Shown here piece after piece: positions 15,344-23,827 of a DNA stretch of 64,000 bases. The position numbers and the translations under genes are program-made. Every line of letters starts with the position of its first letter. Position 1 is the first letter of the stretch. The notes beneath the pieces were generated by a model. The model worked only from the letters and a program-made list of their open reading frames with translations. It was not told the DNA's origin and ran no database searches. Source of the stretch: Fulvivirga ulvae (lineage in GTDB: Bacteria > Bacteroidota > Bacteroidia > Cytophagales > Cyclobacteriaceae); contig NZ_CP089981.1 of the NCBI RefSeq assembly GCF_021389975.1, positions 4,613,501 through 4,677,500 of the forward strand, read 5' to 3'.

Positions 15344-17059
15344 CTATTTAATGTCTCTAAATGTGTTTTTAAAAGTTTTAAGAGTTGCAGTATTCTCTTG
15401 ACTCAATGTTTCAAGTTCGAGTATCTTAGGCCTGTCACTATCTTCAAAGAACTCTTTCAGGTAATTGGTTAGTTTACTTCTCTTGTTACAGTGGAGGTAT
15501 TCAAAACCAAATTCCTCAGCTGTTAATTTAGCGGTTAACTTTTGCCTGGTTTCAAAATATTCTTCAAGCTCAGGCAGCTTATCGGGACCGTTGATTATTC
15601 TGAAGATCCCTCCGGCATGATTATTTACCAGAACGATCCTTAAGTTTTTCATTTCATAGTTGTGCCAGAAGGCATTTCTGTCATAGAAGAATGCCAGGTC
15701 ACCGGTAATGAGGGTGTTAATTCGTTCCGAAGTAAAACAATGACCGACTGTAGTACTGTTACTTCCATCTATGCCACTGGTGCCCCTGTTGGCAAATACT
15801 TCTACCGATGGGTTTTCAAGTCCGCAAAAATTAGCATATCTGACGGCCATGCTATTGGCCAGATGTAAATTGGAGTTATCAGGCAGGTTATGCATAACTT
15901 CCCTGATAAATTCAAACTCTCCAAAAGGTTCATGCGGAAAAAAGGTTTGTAGCAAGCGAGAAGATTTCCTTTCTTCAATTTGCCAGATGTGGTAGTAATT
16001 CTCCTGCTTCTGGTTGTCGAATGTCGAAGGGAGTTCTATTTCCGCTACTTTCTTGAAAAAGGTCTCAGGCTCGATCCTTATGATTCTGCTGAGTGATTTG
16101 AAAGTGTCGGCTACATACCCGCCAATCTGGATGTGCCAGTGCTCCTGGGGCTGATATTTTCTCAATAGCAGCTTCACATTTTTTGAAATAGTAGAGTTGC
16201 CGAATGTTACCAGAAGTTCTGGTTGCAGGCTTTCATGAAGGCCGTTTTTATCCTGCCCCAAAAACAGGTCGGCGTGTCTGATCAGGTCTTCCACTGGGTG
16301 GAGATTTGAAATAATGTCTCCGACTACCGGAATTTTCTGGTCTTTAATGATCTTGCTAAGAGGCGCAGAGAGTCGGTTGTCTATGTTATTTTGACCGCCG
16401 GCAATGAGAATACGATTAAATTTTTTCCATTTTTCAGTTAAGGTTTCCCACTCCCGGCTGCTCAGGTCTTTAGTAGCCCTGGTTTCTGAAATGGTTTTCA
16501 TGGCTTCATCAAACGTAATCTCAGAGCTATCTTTTGGGTAGAAGGGTTCCCTCAGGGGTACATTGATATGCACAGGTCCGGCAGGAAATTCTTCGGCAGT
16601 ATTTATGGCTTCGGAAATCAGGCGCTGGGCATGCCATTGGGCATCGGGATGATCAAGGTCTACGGGGAGGTTATAGCTTTTTTTTATATGCCTGCCATAG
16701 AGTTCCGTCTGTCTGATCGTTTGTCCGTCAAGCTGGTCTATCCATTCAGGTGGCCGATCCGCGGTAATCACCAGCAAGGGTATCTTCTGGAAAAAAGCTT
16801 CTGCCACGGCCGGCGCGTAGTTGTATGCGGCTGATCCTGATGTGCATACCAGTACTGTTGGCTTTTTTAGCTGTTGTGCTATACCCATCCCAATGAATGC
16901 GGCAGATCTTTCGTCTGTAATCGTACGGCAATTTATCTTAGGGTGCCTTACAAATGCAAGCGTAATGGGGGCGCATCGGGAACCTGGCGAAAGTATGGCC
17001 TGACTGATGCCATATCTGCTGCAGGTTTCGGCGATATTGTAGATCGGCTGGAGGTTCAA
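15344..17059 (-). CDS. menD: SEPHCHC synthase MenD
   Basis: Thiamine-diphosphate enzyme that adds the succinyl semialdehyde unit from 2-oxoglutarate to isochorismate. The 571-residue protein opens with the substrate region GISQAILSPGSRCAPITLAF and has the N-terminal TDERSAAFIGMGIAQ with the Glu (in DERSA) that activates ThDP. The ThDP-Mg site is TGDLAFFYDRNAFWH, followed by NNHAGGIFRII. Length and order are those of MenD. It starts 1 base after the menF stop codon and is co-transcribed with it. Confidence 0.95.
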   Translation of the reverse strand: MNLQPIYNIAETCSRYGISQAILSPGSRCAPITLAFVRHPKINCRTITDERSAAFIGMGIAQQLKKPTVLVCTSGSAAYNYAPAVAEAFFQKIPLLVITADRPPEWIDQLDGQTIRQTELYGRHIKKSYNLPVDLDHPDAQWHAQRLISEAINTAEEFPAGPVHINVPLREPFYPKDSSEITFDEAMKTISETRATKDLSSREWETLTEKWKKFNRILIAGGQNNIDNRLSAPLSKIIKDQKIPVVGDIISNLHPVEDLIRHADLFLGQDKNGLHESLQPELLVTFGNSTISKNVKLLLRKYQPQEHWHIQIGGYVADTFKSLSRIIRIEPETFFKKVAEIELPSTFDNQKQENYYHIWQIEERKSSRLLQTFFPHEPFGEFEFIREVMHNLPDNSNLHLANSMAVRYANFCGLENPSVEVFANRGTSGIDGSNSTTVGHCFTSERINTLITGDLAFFYDRNAFWHNYEMKNLRIVLVNNHAGGIFRIINGPDKLPELEEYFETRQKLTAKLTAEEFGFEYLHCNKRSKLTNYLKEFFEDSDRPKILELETLSQENTATLKTFKNTFRDIK

Positions 17060-17060
17060 A

Positions 17061-18245
17061 TTATTTAATGATGTTTAGTAAAGTGTTCATTTTAATTTCT
17101 GTCTCCATCCATTCTTTTTCGGGCTGAGAGTCTTCTGTCACCCCGGCACCTGCAAAAACTGTGGCCTTGTTTTCTTCGATATGCATGCATCTCAGGTTTA
17201 CATAAAGGTGTGTGCTGTTGTTTAAATTAGCCGGGCCGAGGTATCCGGCAAAGTATTGCCTGTCATAGTGCTCATGTTTGATCAGAAACTCTCTGGCAGG
17301 TTCGAGGGGCATGCCGCAAATAGCGGAGGTAGGGTGCAGCAGTTTCAGCATGATTTCCCCAAGATCAGGAAAATTTGTTGCCAGCATATCAACCTTAAAC
17401 TCAGTTTTTAGATGCAGCAGGTTTCCTGCAACTACCGTTTTTGGACCCAGTTCTTCGAATTCCCTCAATCGGATCTTCTTAAAGCAGTTAATGATGTACC
17501 GGCTTACCAGTGCCTGTTCTTCAATTTCTTTCTGAGTCCAGGCCACATTAGACAGTGATGTGCCCTCCTCAAACTTTTGAGTGCCAGCCAGTGCCACGCT
17601 TTTAAATGTATTGTCTTTAACACTGATCAGTAATTCGGGTGTGGCACCCATCCAAACACCTGCCTGAGGCACAAATACAAGCGAAATAAATGCTGAAGGG
17701 TAAGCTTTGGCCAATCTCAGGAAGTTATCGCCAACATTAAGGGGTTGGTTGAAAGTAATTTCTTTTTTTCTTGAGGGCACTACTTTTTGAAATTGCCCGC
17801 CCTGTATGGCCTTTACCGAGGTGCTTACCAGTTGGGTGAACTTTTGCTTATCACCAATGGTGTCGGCTATTCGGATATCTGATGGTATGGTAGTCTGTAC
17901 TTTTTCCTTTTCCAGGAAGGTTAGGAATTTTTCAGTTTTAGTGCTTACGTTATAATCCGGCCTTGCTGTTATCTGGTGAGTGCCCATGTTAATGTGCAAG
18001 TCAGCTTTAACCAGATAAGTATTACTTGATGTATCAAACGGGGCGAATACGAATCCTGGTGATTTTATATCCAGAGGTTCGGGCGTATGTTGTAATTCAG
18101 TTGAAAAATCAACGATCAATTGAATGCTGTCCTCCCCCGGAATTCTCCAAACTGCTACTGCTCCACCTTCCTGTTTTCCAAAAGCCACGGCATTGTTAAT
18201 GACTTGCTCTATGGGTTGGATTCTGATTTCTTCTGAGATTGTCAA
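17061..18245 (-). CDS. menF: Isochorismate synthase
   Basis: Chorismate-binding enzyme that converts chorismate to isochorismate, the first committed step to menaquinone here. The 394 residues contain the chorismate-enzyme core: AIQGGQFQKVVPSRKKE with the base Lys, GATPELLISVKDNTFKSVAL, AGTQ, HPTSAICGMPLEPAREF and the Mg-binding ERQ-like HYDRQYFAGYLG. An EntC/DhbC-type enzyme for siderophores is excluded by the men neighbours and the absence of any siderophore gene. It lies 5 bases downstream of the hotdog thioesterase. Confidence 0.93.
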   Translation of the reverse strand: MTISEEIRIQPIEQVINNAVAFGKQEGGAVAVWRIPGEDSIQLIVDFSTELQHTPEPLDIKSPGFVFAPFDTSSNTYLVKADLHINMGTHQITARPDYNVSTKTEKFLTFLEKEKVQTTIPSDIRIADTIGDKQKFTQLVSTSVKAIQGGQFQKVVPSRKKEITFNQPLNVGDNFLRLAKAYPSAFISLVFVPQAGVWMGATPELLISVKDNTFKSVALAGTQKFEEGTSLSNVAWTQKEIEEQALVSRYIINCFKKIRLREFEELGPKTVVAGNLLHLKTEFKVDMLATNFPDLGEIMLKLLHPTSAICGMPLEPAREFLIKHEHYDRQYFAGYLGPANLNNSTHLYVNLRCMHIEENKATVFAGAGVTEDSQPEKEWMETEIKMNTLLNIIK

Positions 18246-18250
18246 ATTTC

Positions 18251-18673
18251 TTATTTTTTTTGTTCCAGAACGGCCATTGTTATTCTGCTAACACAAACCA
18301 GTTCATCCTGTTCGTTGGTTATTCTGATTTCCCAGACCTGGGTAGATTTACCAACGTGTATGGGAGTTGTTTTTCCATAAACATAACCTGATCTGACCCC
18401 TTTCAGATGATTAGCGTTAATTTCCAGCCCAACGCAAAAATATTTTGTAGTATCAATGGAGCAGTGTGCTGCTACGCTCCCAAGCGTTTCTGCGAGCGTA
18501 ACACTGGCGCCACCATGTAAAAGGCCATAGGGCTGATGGTGCCTGTTATCTACGGGCATTTTTGCTATGATAAAGTCGGGGCCGATCCCTGTAAACTCAA
18601 TACCAAGATGCTCCATCATGGTATTCTTGTTCATTTTATTGATATCGTCAAGGGTTAACTCCGGATTAATCAT
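18251..18673 (-). CDS. menI: Hotdog thioesterase, probable DHNA-CoA thioesterase
   Basis: 140 residues of the PaaI/YdiI type. The signature PYGLLHGGASVTLAETLGSV matches the E. coli MenI (YdiI) catalytic segment, in which the Glu after LAE is the base. It probably frees 1,4-dihydroxy-2-naphthoate from its CoA ester, the step after MenB; its position as first gene of the menF-D-B operon supports this. Its ATG (18673) overlaps an ATG of the divergent phosphatase frame; the promoter TTTG-N17-TATTTTTG lies at 18706-18734. Confidence 0.8.
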   Translation of the reverse strand: MINPELTLDDINKMNKNTMMEHLGIEFTGIGPDFIIAKMPVDNRHHQPYGLLHGGASVTLAETLGSVAAHCSIDTTKYFCVGLEINANHLKGVRSGYVYGKTTPIHVGKSTQVWEIRITNEQDELVCVSRITMAVLEQKK

Positions 18674-18692
18674 GCGAATTGGTAAAAAAGGT

Positions 18693-18700
18693 TATTTTTG
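18693..18700 (+). promoter_or_regulatory. -7 element of the histidine phosphatase gene
   Basis: TATTTTTG on the plus strand, 5 bases from the same element on the minus strand, making a palindrome. Predicted start near 18707, so translation should begin downstream, at the TTG at 18723. No clear -33 element. Confidence 0.5.
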
Positions 18701-18705
18701 CAGGC

Positions 18706-18734
18706 CAAAAATACAGACAAAATTGAAAAGCAAA
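18706..18734 (-). promoter_or_regulatory. Promoter of the menaquinone operon
   Basis: On the minus strand TTTG (18731-18734), a 17-base spacer and TATTTTTG (18706-18713) form a full -33/-7 Bacteroidota promoter. Predicted start near 18699, 26 bases before the menI ATG. It overlaps a promoter element on the opposite strand (18693-18700). Confidence 0.6.
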
Positions 18735-19350
18735 AAAATATATTTGATACGGCACGGACAGACTGACTATAACCTGAAAAAAATAGTTCAGGGTAGCGGG
18801 ATTGATGCGCCGTTAAATGAAACCGGTAAGAAGCAGGCTGAAAGGTTTTACCAGTCTTTTCAGGGGATACCGTTTGATAAGGTTTATACTTCAACACTTC
18901 AAAGAAGTATCCAGTCAGTGGAGAAATTCATTGAAAAAGGCATTCCTCATCAGGCACTTAGTGGTCTGAATGAAATTAACTGGGGTACCAGAGAAGGTAT
19001 TGAGATCACACCTGAAGAGGATGCATACTACCATGACGTTATCTATCAGTGGCAGAGTGGTAATATTACACTGCGAATAGAAGGGGGGGGAGAGCCCACA
19101 GGATGTCTATGACAGACAAAAAGAAGCGCTTAACATAATACTATCTCAGGAAGAGGAGGAGCATGTACTGATCTGTATGCATGGCCGGGCCATGCGTGTG
19201 TTGCTTTGTCAGATGTTAAATTATCCCCTCCATTGCATGGACCTGTTTTCGCACTCTAATTTGTGCATGTACAAGCTGGCTTATACCGGTGAGATGTTTC
19301 TCATAGAGAGCTTTAATGATATCAGGCATTTAAACGGCTACTGTTCATAA
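18723..19350 (+). pseudogene. Histidine phosphatase family protein, frameshifted at a G8 run
   Basis: Phosphoglycerate-mutase-like phosphatase (about 208 residues if intact). The start is probably TTG 18723 (LKSKKIYLIRHGQTDYN); RHG holds the catalytic His. The reading frame is right up to LRIEGG (about 19090), then ends at TGA 19110. A run of eight G (19083-19090) causes this: with seven, the frame continues as GESPQDVYDRQKEALNI, then CMHGRAMRVLLCQM with the second catalytic His, and ends NGYCS at 19350. Both halves are well conserved. So this is either a base-count error, a recent inactivation or a phase-variable tract. The 3' end overlaps the converging TPR gene by 13 bases. Confidence 0.85.
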
Positions 19351-20825
19351 TTAGCCAATGCCGCTTTGGCTTTGTTGTCCAGACTTGTCTTATATTCGTG
19401 ATGTTTATAGCCCAATACCTCATTGAAGTAGTATTTGGCAAGTGGAGTGTCGCCCAACTGATGGTATATGTATCCAAGTTGCAGACAAGAATTAGGTGCA
19501 TAATACCAGTTTTCTCCTGAGGTTTCATTGATAGTGGATGTATAAAGCTTGATGGCATCCTCGATGTCTCCGGTTTTATGAAGTAACCGGGCTTTTCGAT
19601 AAGTAAATTCTATTTTATCTTTTCTGGAGAAAAAAGTGTGATCTTTGGCTGCTAATAATTTAGCCTCACTATAAAAACCCCCATCAGTTAATAGTCTTAT
19701 TTTCATGATTGTTTTGTTAGGAAACTGAGGCTGGCTCAGGCTCCTTTCTGCATGCTTATCTGCTTCAACCTTTGTCTGCCCTGTTTGCTGAGCCTTGAGG
19801 TGAGCTAGGGTTGCTTTATTGGTGTTGTCACTTAACCAATAGGCTAAGAATAATTTGTATTGAGCATCTTTGGCAAAATTCCTCCCTTTAGTGTGTTTTA
19901 TAAACTCGAGATAATACGTTTCTGCTAGTTCATATTCACCTTTTTGAAGGTATATTTCTCCGGCGAGGTAGTTCAGAAAGTTAAACTCCAGGTATCCTTC
20001 TTTGAGTTTTTTAAGATGGTGAAAGGTATTCAATGCTTTTTGACCTTGTCCGTTCTTTATCAGTAGTGACATGTAAAGGTAGCCGAAAAGTAAGTTGTTC
20101 TGATTGTTGCTATAAATGTTAGAGAAGTTTTTAACCGCCTTATCACCCTGATTTAGCAGGTATGCTTGCAACAAGAAACTGATTGCCTGGGCTTCCACAC
20201 TAAAGAAATGATCGGAATTTGAAATTTTCTCAATTTCGGTAAGTCCTTGTTTAACGGTTCCCTGCATACCCATCAGGCCAATTAACCACTGGTGACGCTC
20301 GGGCACTGACCCTATCATAACATGAAGCAAGCCCAGAGACTTGTAATTGGGGAGAAAATCGGGATGCTTATCCGTGTTGGTGTCTATCAGCTTGTAGGCC
20401 CTGCGAAAATCCCATGCAGCGGTCCATTCGTATCCCATTTTAAGGTTAACAAATGCGCGTTGAAGGTATAGCTCTGCAAGGTAGAAGTTTTTAAAGCCGC
20501 TATCGGATTGTAAGGATTCAATCAGGTCCAGCCGGTCATCAAATGAGTCCTCATAATTTTCAAAAAGTGAGTGATCCTCTGTGATGATCAGGCGTATGGA
20601 TTCGCTAAGGTTTTTAAGATATGCCGAAGCAGGTCGCTTATCGTTTAACAATGGTGTAGCCTTATCTAATTTCAGGGAAATGATATAATTATAGGCCTGC
20701 TTTTCCTCTTTGTTAAATTCCCAATCCGTACCGTTGGCCAAAAGAGTGCCCGGAAGTATAAAGCATAAAAAAAGGTAAGCGTTGAAACTTACCTTCTTTA
20801 AAAGTATGTGTTTGTTTAAAGCCAA
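19338..20825 (-). CDS. Secreted TPR-repeat protein
   Basis: 495 residues with a signal peptide (about residues 8-30, ending PGTLLANG) and helical repeats of the TPR kind through the rest, e.g. GYLEFNFLNYLAGEIYLQKG and LQLGYIYHQLGDTPLAKYYF. No enzyme motif is present. Such proteins act as periplasmic or surface scaffolds; no partner is known. It follows the coiled-coil gene by 2 bases and so is the third gene of the nif3 operon. Confidence 0.8.
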   Translation of the reverse strand: MALNKHILLKKVSFNAYLFLCFILPGTLLANGTDWEFNKEEKQAYNYIISLKLDKATPLLNDKRPASAYLKNLSESIRLIITEDHSLFENYEDSFDDRLDLIESLQSDSGFKNFYLAELYLQRAFVNLKMGYEWTAAWDFRRAYKLIDTNTDKHPDFLPNYKSLGLLHVMIGSVPERHQWLIGLMGMQGTVKQGLTEIEKISNSDHFFSVEAQAISFLLQAYLLNQGDKAVKNFSNIYSNNQNNLLFGYLYMSLLIKNGQGQKALNTFHHLKKLKEGYLEFNFLNYLAGEIYLQKGEYELAETYYLEFIKHTKGRNFAKDAQYKLFLAYWLSDNTNKATLAHLKAQQTGQTKVEADKHAERSLSQPQFPNKTIMKIRLLTDGGFYSEAKLLAAKDHTFFSRKDKIEFTYRKARLLHKTGDIEDAIKLYTSTINETSGENWYYAPNSCLQLGYIYHQLGDTPLAKYYFNEVLGYKHHEYKTSLDNKAKAALANYEQ

Positions 20826-20827
20826 TA

Positions 20828-21607
20828 TTATGCTTTTTTCTTTCTTCTCGTAGTTCTCTTAGGCTTCTCCTCGGTCATAGATTCCATATCTACATCCGCC
20901 AGGATTCTGCCTGAATGTTCGTCAATTACAATCTTTTTCTTCTCTCTGATTTCGGCGATTTTTTGAGGAGGTATAACAATGTTGCATCCTTCTGCGGCTC
21001 CTCTTTTTACAGTTACCACTGCCAGTCCGTTGGAGAGGTTTGCTCTTAGCTTTTCGTAATACTTAAGAAGTTTAGGCTCAATTTTCTTTGTAGCTTTTTC
21101 ACGGTCACTTCTTAACTGGCTTTCTTCTTCCTGGCTGTCTTCAAGAATCTCCTTTAGCTCTTGTTGTTTGCTATCCAGGTCAGCACCTCTTTCATCAATT
21201 AAAGCCTGGATGCTGGCAATCTCCTCTTTCTTTCTTTCAATAGCTTCCTGAGCTTCCCTGGTTTTCTTTTCCAGTATCTGGATTTCCAGTTCCTGCAATT
21301 CAACTTCTTTGGTAATAGCGTCAAATTCGCGGTTGTTTCTTACATTGTTCTGCTGGTCGTTGTATTTTTGGATTAGCTTTTCAGCTTCTTTGATACCAGC
21401 CTTATTATCTTTTATAGATTGTTCCAGCTCTTCCAGTTCGGTGTTAAACCTTCCATGTCTGGTTTTGTACCCTTCGATTTCGTCCTCAAGATCCTGAACT
21501 TCATCAGGAAGGTCTCCTCTTAATTTGATTATTTCGTCAAGTTTCGAATCAATAGATTGTAATTTTACGAGAGCTTCGAGTTTTTGTGCAACACTAGTGT
21601 TTTCCAT
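20828..21607 (-). CDS. Coiled-coil protein of the DUF164/CdsZ zinc-ribbon family, zinc ribbon degenerate
   Basis: 259 residues. About 5-185 are a long antiparallel coiled coil (LEALVKLQSIDSKLDEIIKL at its start, then many E/K heptads). The C-terminal domain (about 195-240) corresponds to the family's zinc ribbon and reads GAAEGCNIVIPPQKIAEI and DEHSGRIL. In relatives these positions are C-x2-C and C-x2-C. Here only one Cys remains, so zinc binding looks lost while the IPPQ core and GRIL are kept. The C-terminal tail is basic (KRTTRRKKKA). It is 5 bases downstream of the nif3 gene, a common pairing in Bacteroidota. Function unclear; a chaperone-like role has been proposed for relatives. Confidence 0.85.
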   Translation of the reverse strand: MENTSVAQKLEALVKLQSIDSKLDEIIKLRGDLPDEVQDLEDEIEGYKTRHGRFNTELEELEQSIKDNKAGIKEAEKLIQKYNDQQNNVRNNREFDAITKEVELQELEIQILEKKTREAQEAIERKKEEIASIQALIDERGADLDSKQQELKEILEDSQEEESQLRSDREKATKKIEPKLLKYYEKLRANLSNGLAVVTVKRGAAEGCNIVIPPQKIAEIREKKKIVIDEHSGRILADVDMESMTEEKPKRTTRRKKKA

Positions 21608-21612
21608 GTAAT

Positions 21613-22710
21613 CTATAAGTAACTAATTGGATTTGTTACAGTTTCTGATAAATTGAGTGCAAAGGTAGTAAATTTTTTACTTAATATCTCATTAATTAAT
21701 TCTTTTGTAAATACCTCGCTTTCATAATGCCCGATGTCTGCAATCACTATCTTATTTTCAGCATCAAAAAATTCATGATATTTGAAATCAGCAGTAATAA
21801 AAACATCTGCTCCTTTGCTAATAGCACCTGGTAATAAAAAGCTTCCGGAACCTCCGCATACAGCTACTTTCCTAATACTTCCGGTCAATGTTTTTGTATG
21901 CCTGATGCACGCTAAATCCATGCTATTCTTTAAATGTTTTAAAAAGTCAAAAGGTTCCATTTCCTCAGTAAGTTCTCCGATCATCCCGGAGCCAACTTCC
22001 TGGTGGCTGTTGGTAAGCGAAGTAATGAAGTATGCCACCTCTTCATACGGGTGTGCCAGCTTAAGTGCTGACAGTACTGTTCCTTCAAGGTGCGAGGGAA
22101 GTATCATTTCTACACGGTCTTCAGTTACTTCTTCCTGTAGATTAGCCCGGCCAATATGAGGGTTAGCTTCTTCATTGGGTTTAAATGTACCGGTACCTTC
22201 AACCCTGAAGCTGCAATGTGTGTAATTTCCAACATGGCCGGCTCCTGCACGGTGCAGTGCTTCCAATACCTTTTGTGTATCATTTTTTGGAACGAACGTG
22301 ACCAGTTTTGAAAGTATCTGCTTTTTTGGAGCTAGCACGCGCGTGTTTTTAAGCCCGATCTTGTCACATATTTTTTTATTCACACCATTAAATACATTGT
22401 CCAGATTGGTATGAATAGCATAAATGGCTATATCATGCCTGATCGCTTTGATAACAGTCCGTTCCACATAATTCTTACCGGTAAGTGATTTCAACCCTTT
22501 AAAGACTATGGGGTGGTGTGCAACAATCAAATTGCAGTTTTTATCAATGGCCTCCTGCACTACTTCCTCAGTTACATCAAGTGTTATCAATAAGTTGGTA
22601 ACAGGTGTGCTGCTATTGCCGGTGATCAGCGTGGCGTTGTCGTAACTTTCCTGGTAAGCCGCTGGTGCAACGCTTTCTAAATATTGGATTATGTCTTTTA
22701 TTTTAGTCAT
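21613..22710 (-). CDS. Nif3-like dinuclear metal centre protein (YqfO type)
   Basis: 365 residues of the GTP-cyclohydrolase-I-type-2 homologue (NIF3) family. N-terminal half: YLESVAPAAYQESYDNATLI and the metal-binding NCNLIVAHHPIVFKGLKSLT. The C-terminal half includes FITADFKYHEFFD and ADIGHYESE, supplying more metal ligands. Between them is an inserted domain of about 90 residues (VTFVPKNDTQKVLEALHRAG) as in the B. subtilis YqfO type. A hexameric cytoplasmic protein with two metals per subunit; its substrate is not known. First gene of a three-gene operon with the coiled-coil and TPR genes, promoter at 22734-22741. Confidence 0.9.
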   Translation of the reverse strand: MTKIKDIIQYLESVAPAAYQESYDNATLITGNSSTPVTNLLITLDVTEEVVQEAIDKNCNLIVAHHPIVFKGLKSLTGKNYVERTVIKAIRHDIAIYAIHTNLDNVFNGVNKKICDKIGLKNTRVLAPKKQILSKLVTFVPKNDTQKVLEALHRAGAGHVGNYTHCSFRVEGTGTFKPNEEANPHIGRANLQEEVTEDRVEMILPSHLEGTVLSALKLAHPYEEVAYFITSLTNSHQEVGSGMIGELTEEMEPFDFLKHLKNSMDLACIRHTKTLTGSIRKVAVCGGSGSFLLPGAISKGADVFITADFKYHEFFDAENKIVIADIGHYESEVFTKELINEILSKKFTTFALNLSETVTNPISYL

Positions 22711-22733
22711 AAATAACCAATTTTGCGGTCATT

Positions 22734-22741
22734 CAAAGTTA
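22734..22741 (-). promoter_or_regulatory. -7 promoter element of the nif3 operon
   Basis: Minus-strand TAACTTTG, a full TAnnTTTG match; predicted start near 22727, about 17 bases before the ATG at 22710. It lies in the short gap shared with the divergent lpxK gene. Confidence 0.5.
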
Positions 22742-22770
22742 TATAAATTATTATATCCGGTAAGGCATTC

Positions 22771-23799
22771 ATGAATTTTTTAGGGATTTTACTCTTTCCA
22801 TTTACTTTGATCTATGACCTGATCACAAGGTTTAGAAACTACCTATACAACAGCGGGTATAAGAGGTCGTTTGAATTTGAGGCCAATGTCATATCAGTAG
22901 GTAACCTTTCAGTTGGTGGAACAGGCAAAAGCCCTATGGTAGAGTACCTGATCCGTTTGTTTGAGCAAAAAAAAATAGTAACTCTTAGTCGTGGATATGG
23001 CAGGAGTACGCGCGGTTTTCGGCTGGCTTCCGACGATGATTCTCCCAAAACTATTGGAGATGAACCTTACCAGTTTTACAATAAGTTTAAAGACATTAGT
23101 GTTGCCGTGGGGGAACAAAGGGCCATTGCCATACCTTTTATACTGGCAGAGCTGCCTCAAACAGAGGTCATACTACTGGATGATGCCTTTCAACACAGAC
23201 CGGTAAAGCCCAGCCTGAATATTTTGCTTACAGATTATAATAAACCTTTTTTTAAAGATTTTGTATTGCCTTCCGGGAGATTGCGGGAAAGCCGCGGCGG
23301 AGCCCGGCGTGCTGATCTGATTGTGGTCACCAAATGCCCGCAACAGATTGATTTTAAGTATTATGAAGATAACATCAGAAGGTATAATAACCGCGCTCAT
23401 ATAGCTTTTGCTTCAATAAAATATATGAAACCGGAGTGTATCTCTGGGAGTAAACCTTTCAGCAGTAAGGTATTCCTTTTCAGCGGCATCGCAAATCCAG
23501 AGTCATTGAGTGCATATGTTTCATCGCAATATCAGCTTGTGGGTGAGCACTATTTTCGCGATCACCATCGTTACAGGCTTGAGGATATCACGATGTTGAT
23601 CAGAGCATATGAGCAATCGGGAGAGGGTGGGTGCCTGATCACTACGGAAAAGGATATGGTCAAATTATTGCCTTTCATCAGAGAAGGTCATATTAAAGAT
23701 GTTCCTGTCTTTTATTTGCCGATTGAAACGGTGTTTGAGAAAGGTGGCAGGAGATTTGATGAAACGGTTTTGAATTCCCTGAAGGCTTATTCTTATTAG
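22771..23799 (+). CDS. lpxK: Tetraacyldisaccharide 4'-kinase LpxK
   Basis: Inner-membrane kinase that phosphorylates the lipid A precursor at the 4' position. The 342-residue protein has an N-terminal hydrophobic helix (about 2-18), the atypical P-loop SVGNLSVGGTGKSPMVEYLI, then LSRGYGRSTRGF and ILLDDAFQH in the active site, and TDYNKPFFKDFVLPSGRLRE. The length and motif order are those of LpxK. It runs divergently from nif3 and is followed 16 bases later by the porin promoter element. Confidence 0.96.
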   Translation: MNFLGILLFPFTLIYDLITRFRNYLYNSGYKRSFEFEANVISVGNLSVGGTGKSPMVEYLIRLFEQKKIVTLSRGYGRSTRGFRLASDDDSPKTIGDEPYQFYNKFKDISVAVGEQRAIAIPFILAELPQTEVILLDDAFQHRPVKPSLNILLTDYNKPFFKDFVLPSGRLRESRGGARRADLIVVTKCPQQIDFKYYEDNIRRYNNRAHIAFASIKYMKPECISGSKPFSSKVFLFSGIANPESLSAYVSSQYQLVGEHYFRDHHRYRLEDITMLIRAYEQSGEGGCLITTEKDMVKLLPFIREGHIKDVPVFYLPIETVFEKGGRRFDETVLNSLKAYSY

Positions 23800-23810
23800 T
23801 AGTTTTTACT

Positions 23811-23818
23811 TAGTTTTG
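23811..23818 (+). promoter_or_regulatory. -7 promoter element of the porin gene
   Basis: TAGTTTTG, full TAnnTTTG match, starting 12 bases after the lpxK stop. Transcription would begin near 23825, so the longest reading frame start (TTG 23816) lies inside the element and is unlikely to be the true start. Confidence 0.45.
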
Positions 23819-23827
23819 CGTGTGGAT

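Noticed and set aside
18567..19112. Longer phosphatase start at 18567 or ATG 18672
   Set aside because: The extension lies on the antisense of menI, and the promoter element TATTTTTG (18693-18700) is downstream of both starts; the TTG at 18723 fits the family N-terminus.
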